DNA of 64,000 nt. It comes from Aulostomus chinensis. Lineage: Eukaryota; Chordata; Actinopteri; Syngnathiformes; Aulostomidae. The DNA is taken from contig JBBMOA010000014.1 of NCBI GenBank assembly GCA_037954235.1, positions 18,820,273-18,884,272 on the forward strand, in the 5' to 3' direction. Below are positions 58,401 through 64,000 of the stretch, one piece after another. A program made the translations under genes and the position numbers. Numbering within the stretch: position 1 is the first letter of the stretch; each line of letters begins with the position of its first letter. The notes under the pieces are model-generated. The model ran no database searches. It was not told the origin of the DNA and saw only the letters and a program-made list of their open reading frames with translations.

Positions 58401-61400
58401 GTTCGATCATCCGTCTGAAGCAGAACTTAGTTTCTGTTGATGTTATTTTGCCTAGAGGGAAGTTATGCTCTTTTGGGACCAGTTAGTGTCTTGATGTTTA
58501 GGTAATAGTGTAAGCAAAGACCATCAAACTGGAGCTGTCTTGTGAACAAAACAGTTACCACTTTGATTTAAGAGCTTTTTGTAAGTAGCAGGAGAAATAC
58601 ACAGCCTGATAGTTAATATGGATACAAATCTGGGTTACACTTGCATGTGAGAGTGGCGAAGGGACTCCAGATAGGCAGTACGGTTCCCAGCAAGAAAATG
58701 AACAAGCAAATTTCCCAAAATGTCAAACTAGTTCTGCACAATAGTATCTGTGAACATTCCAAATAAATATACAAATTTCCCATCAAAACCATTAAAATAC
58801 CTGATTGAATGTCAGTATTTTATCACTTTGATTGTCCGTAAAGACATGCAGAGTTTTCCAAACTCTCTTACTTCCTCTCTTCCCCTATCGGCCTCCCTCT
58901 CCCTCTTGACCGAAGGGCAGGGGTAAATATTAACCCTGACAGACCTGTGTGAAAATCTCTGAGCCTTTTTATTTGGAAGGAGGTGTGACAGATTACCGAA
59001 GAAGGGCGGATTCCTCAGTGGCAAGAGGTAGCGGCTCTCTTTACCCAAACACTTTGGGACCCGTGCTCTGACATGCTCCTTTAGCACCCTGTCAGCAGAC
59101 TATTCCCAAAGCAAACACAGCCAAGGCTTTCTCTCCACAAGGCGGGCCCTCATAAACTCCCTGAAAAGGACTTAGAGTGCTGAGGAGCCACAAGAAAACA
59201 AGATGTGGGGAAACCAAACAGACCTCACAAAGCCCTGGACATGGTGTCTTTAGTTAACTTAACAGGAGTATGGTGTACACTTAGAGGAGTAAAAGGAAAG
59301 ACACTTTTGAGCTCCATTTTATCTCAGCAGGTCCAAACACAGACCAGGGCTGTATTTCATGCTGAAAAGTGTCCATGTGATACTGAAAAAATCTGAGGAG
59401 AACAGCCTGTTAAACCAGTTTTCTGTCTATTCTCTAATTCTAAATTTAAACTGTTTATTCTCTCAAATTTTAACTCTAAGTTAAATAAAATAGCTTATCT
59501 ATCTTACTTGTGTAAATGTTAATGGCCTATAGGTCAATGACTTCACAATTTTATCAAACTGTATTCCTTTTGTAATCCTTATTCTTTTACGACTAAAGTT
59601 TATTGCGCCATAATAAACTATTGTTAATGACAAGCTGGTGAGAATTTTGTGCAGAACCAGAGCTCACAGATCCAGTCACTTATGGTCAAGATGTGAGATT
59701 CTGTCACGGACATGATAATACAGGGCTTACACTGGCTAAGCTGGGACAGGAAGTACATGAGGAATTTAAAACATGAACCATGAAGAGAACCCTGCAACTA
59801 AAAAAAAAAAAAAAAGTTCATGTTGTAGATACTGTAAAACTAACTTCTAACTTCCCCCTTCACTCATTTTAGTCTGGTTGATGGCAGCTCTGATGGCAAA
59901 TATTGAATTCCGCTTAATTATTTATTTAATTGCTGAAATGCATCAAAACACTGCTTAATTTTTTTTTAGTTATTGTCAGACAGACCTTGTGACTTTTCAG
60001 TGTCCATGTAAATGGGAGCGTATTTTGTGCAGAGAAACGTCGTATGTCTTGTTTCCATTTGCTACTATGAAACAAATAAAATTGTTTGCCAGCATCTCAA
60101 TGTCAACAAAAGCCTCTGTTTTTTTCCCCAAAGATTTATTCACCTTCTCTCCATGTGTTTGTATTAATTTTTTACTTCTTAATTTCTAAACAATGCAGTA
60201 ACATTGATTGTTGTATTTGCTACACTTCCCGCAGGTAAAGCAACATTTTAACATCTTGAGAGGAGATATTATCGAATGGCCCCTGCCAAAAAAATAAGAG
60301 GTAAAAGAAGAATGGCCACTCGAGGACAGATGAATATTGGCAAAGGGAATATCTCCCACAGGTAAATCCATTGTGTCATCACCTGCTAGATTGTAAAATA
60401 CTCTGGTCTTGTCATGTGTCAGTTTTAGTAATGTCTGCTAGTGTTGGAAACGTGAGGTGGTCTTGTGTGTTTCTTGTTTCCTCACTTGTCTGCTTCTAGT
60501 GTGTGTGTCTACCTGTGTTCAGTACATTCCGCTCAGTTCCTGTCGTATTTTGGTAGCTCCTCCCACCTGTGCTGTTTTGTGCTTTTCTTTTCCTGTCTTC
60601 GTCTGTTTCCCACTTTTTGAGTGCTGCACCCGGGTCCTGTTTTGTCATCAGTCTTTACAGCCCTTCTCCTAATGTTCCTTGTTCTGTCAGCTCCATCCCT
60701 GTCCTTGTGTTCTCCCTCCTATCTCTTGTTGTGTCATTAGTTGAGCGTATTTTAGTTTGGTTGTCAGTGTTCATGTTTGTCAGATCCTCATTTCACCACA
60801 CCATGTCATCTTGTGTCACCTTCTCTACAGATGTTGTATGTGGGTCTTGCCATAACCGCCACAAACAACATCTGTAGCCTTTGCTGTGTTTGAATATACG
60901 ATCTAAAATATGGGGCTCACAGCTGTAAGTTGTTTCCTCTATTCAGCCTGAGACAGTGGCGGGGCATTTGTGGTCTCAATCCATGATTTGCTTCAAGACA
61001 ATCATTTTTTAGGAGATTCTTCTGATCTTTCCAACATTGCCTTCTCTATACTCTACTTTAAGTGAGTTGTTTGTATGGTAGTGATCCTTGGACGCTCAAA
61101 AATATCTAAATTAAGGTTCTTGAACCTCTCCTAATCTTTGAAATATGAACAACAAGAGGAAGGTCTGTTGTTAAATCACGTTACATTTTACTGTCACTGC
61201 ATCCCAAGCTTTTGCGTACTCGGAAGGAAAACATGTAACTGAGATTTTTTTATATTTTATTTTCTCAACCGAAGTCATATGTTGCCTGGGACATCAGCAT
61301 GTTTAAAAATGTAAGTATTTGTCAACTTGAAAGAAAATTTTGCAATACTGGACCTACATTTTTAATGGGATGATAATTTGTGGGTTGTAGTTCTTGAACA

Positions 61401-61818
61401 TCACGTTATCCCACTTCCGTAACACATTTCCTTACACAACAGGCATTTGTGTAATTTCATCAACTCCTCCAATACAAGTCATTTCCTCCTGGTTAGTCCC
61501 ATGTAACCCTCAGAGGGACAAACCTCTATTACCTCTGAAGGTCAGGAGCAAAAACTGGGTCAAATGGCTGAAGCAAGAATTAATTTACAGGTGGTGATGT
61601 TGAGTAATACAAGGGTTCACCAGGGTGAGGGTGGAGACCAACGGTGTGAGGGCAAATAGAAATGGAGCTCTTAATTCTGAAATGGACCCTAATGAGTGGA
61701 TTCCTCCGGGGGTAAGCAGGGATCAGTAATTCACTATTTCTTAAATTGAAAAAAATGAGCCAAATGGATCATCCATTTATTCATCATCTGTGAATCATCT
61801 TAATTGGAATTCAATTTA

Positions 61819-61821
<3 letters not shown>
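55447..61821. other. Non-coding, no gene recognised; poly-G at 58214-58233
   Basis: Single-copy-looking segments include 56150-56400 and 57180-57440; 61640-61821 carries clustered homeodomain-type sites. No splice-flanked coding region was found. Confidence 0.45.

Positions 61822-61902
<81 letters not shown>
61822..61902. repeat. (GT)n microsatellite
   Basis: About 40 uninterrupted GT units. Confidence 0.97.
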
Positions 61903-61904
<2 letters not shown>

Positions 61905-64000
61905 CACAGAGGGCACATTAGACCCTCTTTTAAACTTGCTGTGCCTGATGGGCTCTGAAATATATTTCTCTTGAGCCATGAGCAGTCTTAGATACACTTG
62001 TCACATAATCAAATGTGAAGTACAAAGTACTGTATGGTGAGAGGGCCAGGACTTTATTTCAAGGGAAATAATTTGCTTTTTTTTCCTCCCCTCTCTCCAG
62101 CCTTTTGCTTTCATGTCATTTAGATGAATGGTTAATAAGGCAGAGCGTTAAGAGGATTATGATCTGGTTGGGCCACGGTGGTGGTGGTGGTGGTGGTGGT
62201 GGTGGTGGTGGTGGACAGGGGGAGGGGGAGTCGGAGCATCTGAGGCAGTGATATGTGGGGGGGCATATAGTGTTGAGCTCGGCGGCTGGTACAATACTGG
62301 GCAGAAGGGGAGCATCCTCCTCACTGTCAAGATTCATTTAGTCAGAACTAAGCACCCCAATAGGCCTGAGCTCTCCAATAGGCCATATCTTCTTCCTGTT
62401 CTCTCTGGCTGGGGGGGATTGTCTTTAAAGACTCGCTATCTCTTTCTTTGCATTAATAAAGACCCTCAAAGTGGTCCGCTGGGAGGAGCTCCAGGTATTG
62501 GTAAGCCAATGAGGAGGCAAGGCCTTGATTTTAAGTGGGGTTTGGGGCTCAGTCTGGAAAAAAGAGGCAGATGAGGAATCTAGGGGCTTCAAATTTCAGC
62601 CCTGGCCTGTGAAGACTTTAGGGTCCTGTGGAATCCAAAGAGAAAGCTTAAGAAAGAAAAAACGTTTTAAAAAAGCACACTTTTGGAGAGTGGTTCCACA
62701 GAGTGGAAAGGAATATATTAAGGTAAAGTCTCTTACAGGTAAAGCAGACTTCACCTGGGAATCATCCTCTTGATGTGTTCTTAGAGGAACTCCAAGGATG
62801 GACAGGACTTCTTAGAGGAAGTAAATGTAATGAGAGCCACAGACCCCCACCGGTGCCGGTCCACTGGCTAGTGTCCTCTGATGCCTTTTCACAGCCACAT
62901 ACTTTATGAGAGCCCATTTTAAGAAATCTCCATGGATCAGTCCCTGCTAGCTCTCCTCGCTCCACCATGAAGACACAAGCTCCCCCCACCACCCCACCAC
63001 CCCATCACCACCACTCCCAACCCCTCCACCATCCTGTCCCCCAACACAACCTCCCACCCCACCCTTCGACTTGCAGCGCCCAGCACCAGGCTTCTTAAAT
63101 GCATCTTTAATTCAGCAACTTTGAAGTGGCACTCCGGCAAATGCACTCAATCAATTATAAATGAAATAATCTCCTTATAATATTAGAGATTTTTAAAGTC
63201 TAAGAAATACTGGGAGATTAGGGAGCCCAAATCAGTTTTAGCGGTATCTAAAGTGACAGCAGGAGAATCATCGGAAGGAGCGGGTAGAAACTTAAAATGA
63301 TTATGTAGATCTGTGTCACTGCCGAATGTTTCTGTAAATCCCTGCTGGATCTACCGCAACGAAGGAAACAGATTATTCCTGGCCTTATTTAAAGGGTTGG
63401 AGTTCTTAAGTGGCTTTTTAAAAGGAAACATTTATATATATTTACACATATATTTACAGCTACTCTCTCTCTCTCTCCCTCTCTCTCGCTCGCTCAACAG
63501 CTCCTCCATCTTTCAGCCTCTGGGTCAGCCCACATTGTCACATCTACATGAGCTTCTACTGTTCAATGAATAAAGCTGTTGTTCACAGGTAATTCATCAA
63601 AGCTGCGGATGACTGCGGATACGCAGATGTTGCTTACATTGTCGTGTAAATTTGTATCTCAAGATTTAACAGCTTTTAATTTGAAGGAAGCAGCAATTTT
63701 TATAAGACTGAGTCAGCTTTGTTGTGGAGTCAGATTGTTTATCATATCAAGGGGTGTGCAATAAAATCGGTATAGAGGTATATCACATACTTTCCCCTAT
63801 ATTAACAGTCTAGCCTTTAGTATCCATATTTTATTGCAATATAAATTTGTTCAGTAACAGTGTGCAACTGTGCAATTTTGTAAATATTTTAATAAACGAA
63901 GGGAAATTTTGAATGAAGTATAATTTTGTCCATTGAGTTATCAATTTAACATGAAACATATTACAACAAGTTTCAACTCAGCTTTAAAATTTGCAGCAAA
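61903..64000. other. Non-coding; (GGT)n at 62177-62214
   Basis: No coding gene recognised. A GGT triplet repeat covers 62177-62214. The part at 63100-63300 looks single-copy, with TAATC/GATTA motifs. Confidence 0.45.

Overview
The window is nuclear DNA of a vertebrate, very probably a teleost fish. The evidence is intron-rich genes with GT-AG junctions, a Sleeping Beauty-like Tc1 element, L2-type LINE 3' ends, many copies of a tRNA-headed SINE-like repeat ending in TGGA repeats, and long CA/GT microsatellites. The genes mob3c, mknk1 and a TMEM275-like gene lie in tandem on the + strand. From memory this matches the human 1p33 block MOB3C-MKNK1-KNCN-TMEM275-DMBX1; no kinocilin (KNCN) or DMBX1 coding sequence is visible here.

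Layout: 1-1241 is a dead Tc1 transposon with an intact right IR/DR. 1.2-13.9 kb is non-coding apart from an antisense LINE relic, a CpG-dense patch near 8.1-8.5 kb and simple repeats. 14.15-16.46 kb is mob3c (three coding exons, 216 aa). 17.0-26.0 kb is mknk1 (13 coding exons, 464 aa), with a SINE, a MITE-like element and an L2 fragment in its introns. 27.6-29.7 kb is the TMEM275-like gene (single coding exon, 192 aa, two membrane segments).

31.2-39.9 kb is the most unusual part. Nested inverted repeats flank a six-exon gene for a 691-residue Fused/STK36-type kinase. Its kinase domain is joined to an acidic repeat tract, a coiled coil and a C-terminal membrane anchor. The left arm also holds a frameshifted minus-strand exon that resembles the extreme C-terminus of eIF4G (W2 domain).

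40-64 kb has no convincing gene. It contains further SINE copies, microsatellites and single-copy stretches rich in homeodomain-type motifs, which may be cis-regulatory DNA of a neighbouring developmental gene (DMBX1 by synteny; inference only).

Functional links: Mnk1 phosphorylates eIF4E after docking on the C-terminus of eIF4G, so an eIF4G W2 relic 7 kb from mknk1 is a striking coincidence, though probably only that. MOB3C belongs to the MOB family of kinase-binding adaptors. The STK36-like gene appears to be an arrival in this block rather than part of the ancestral order.
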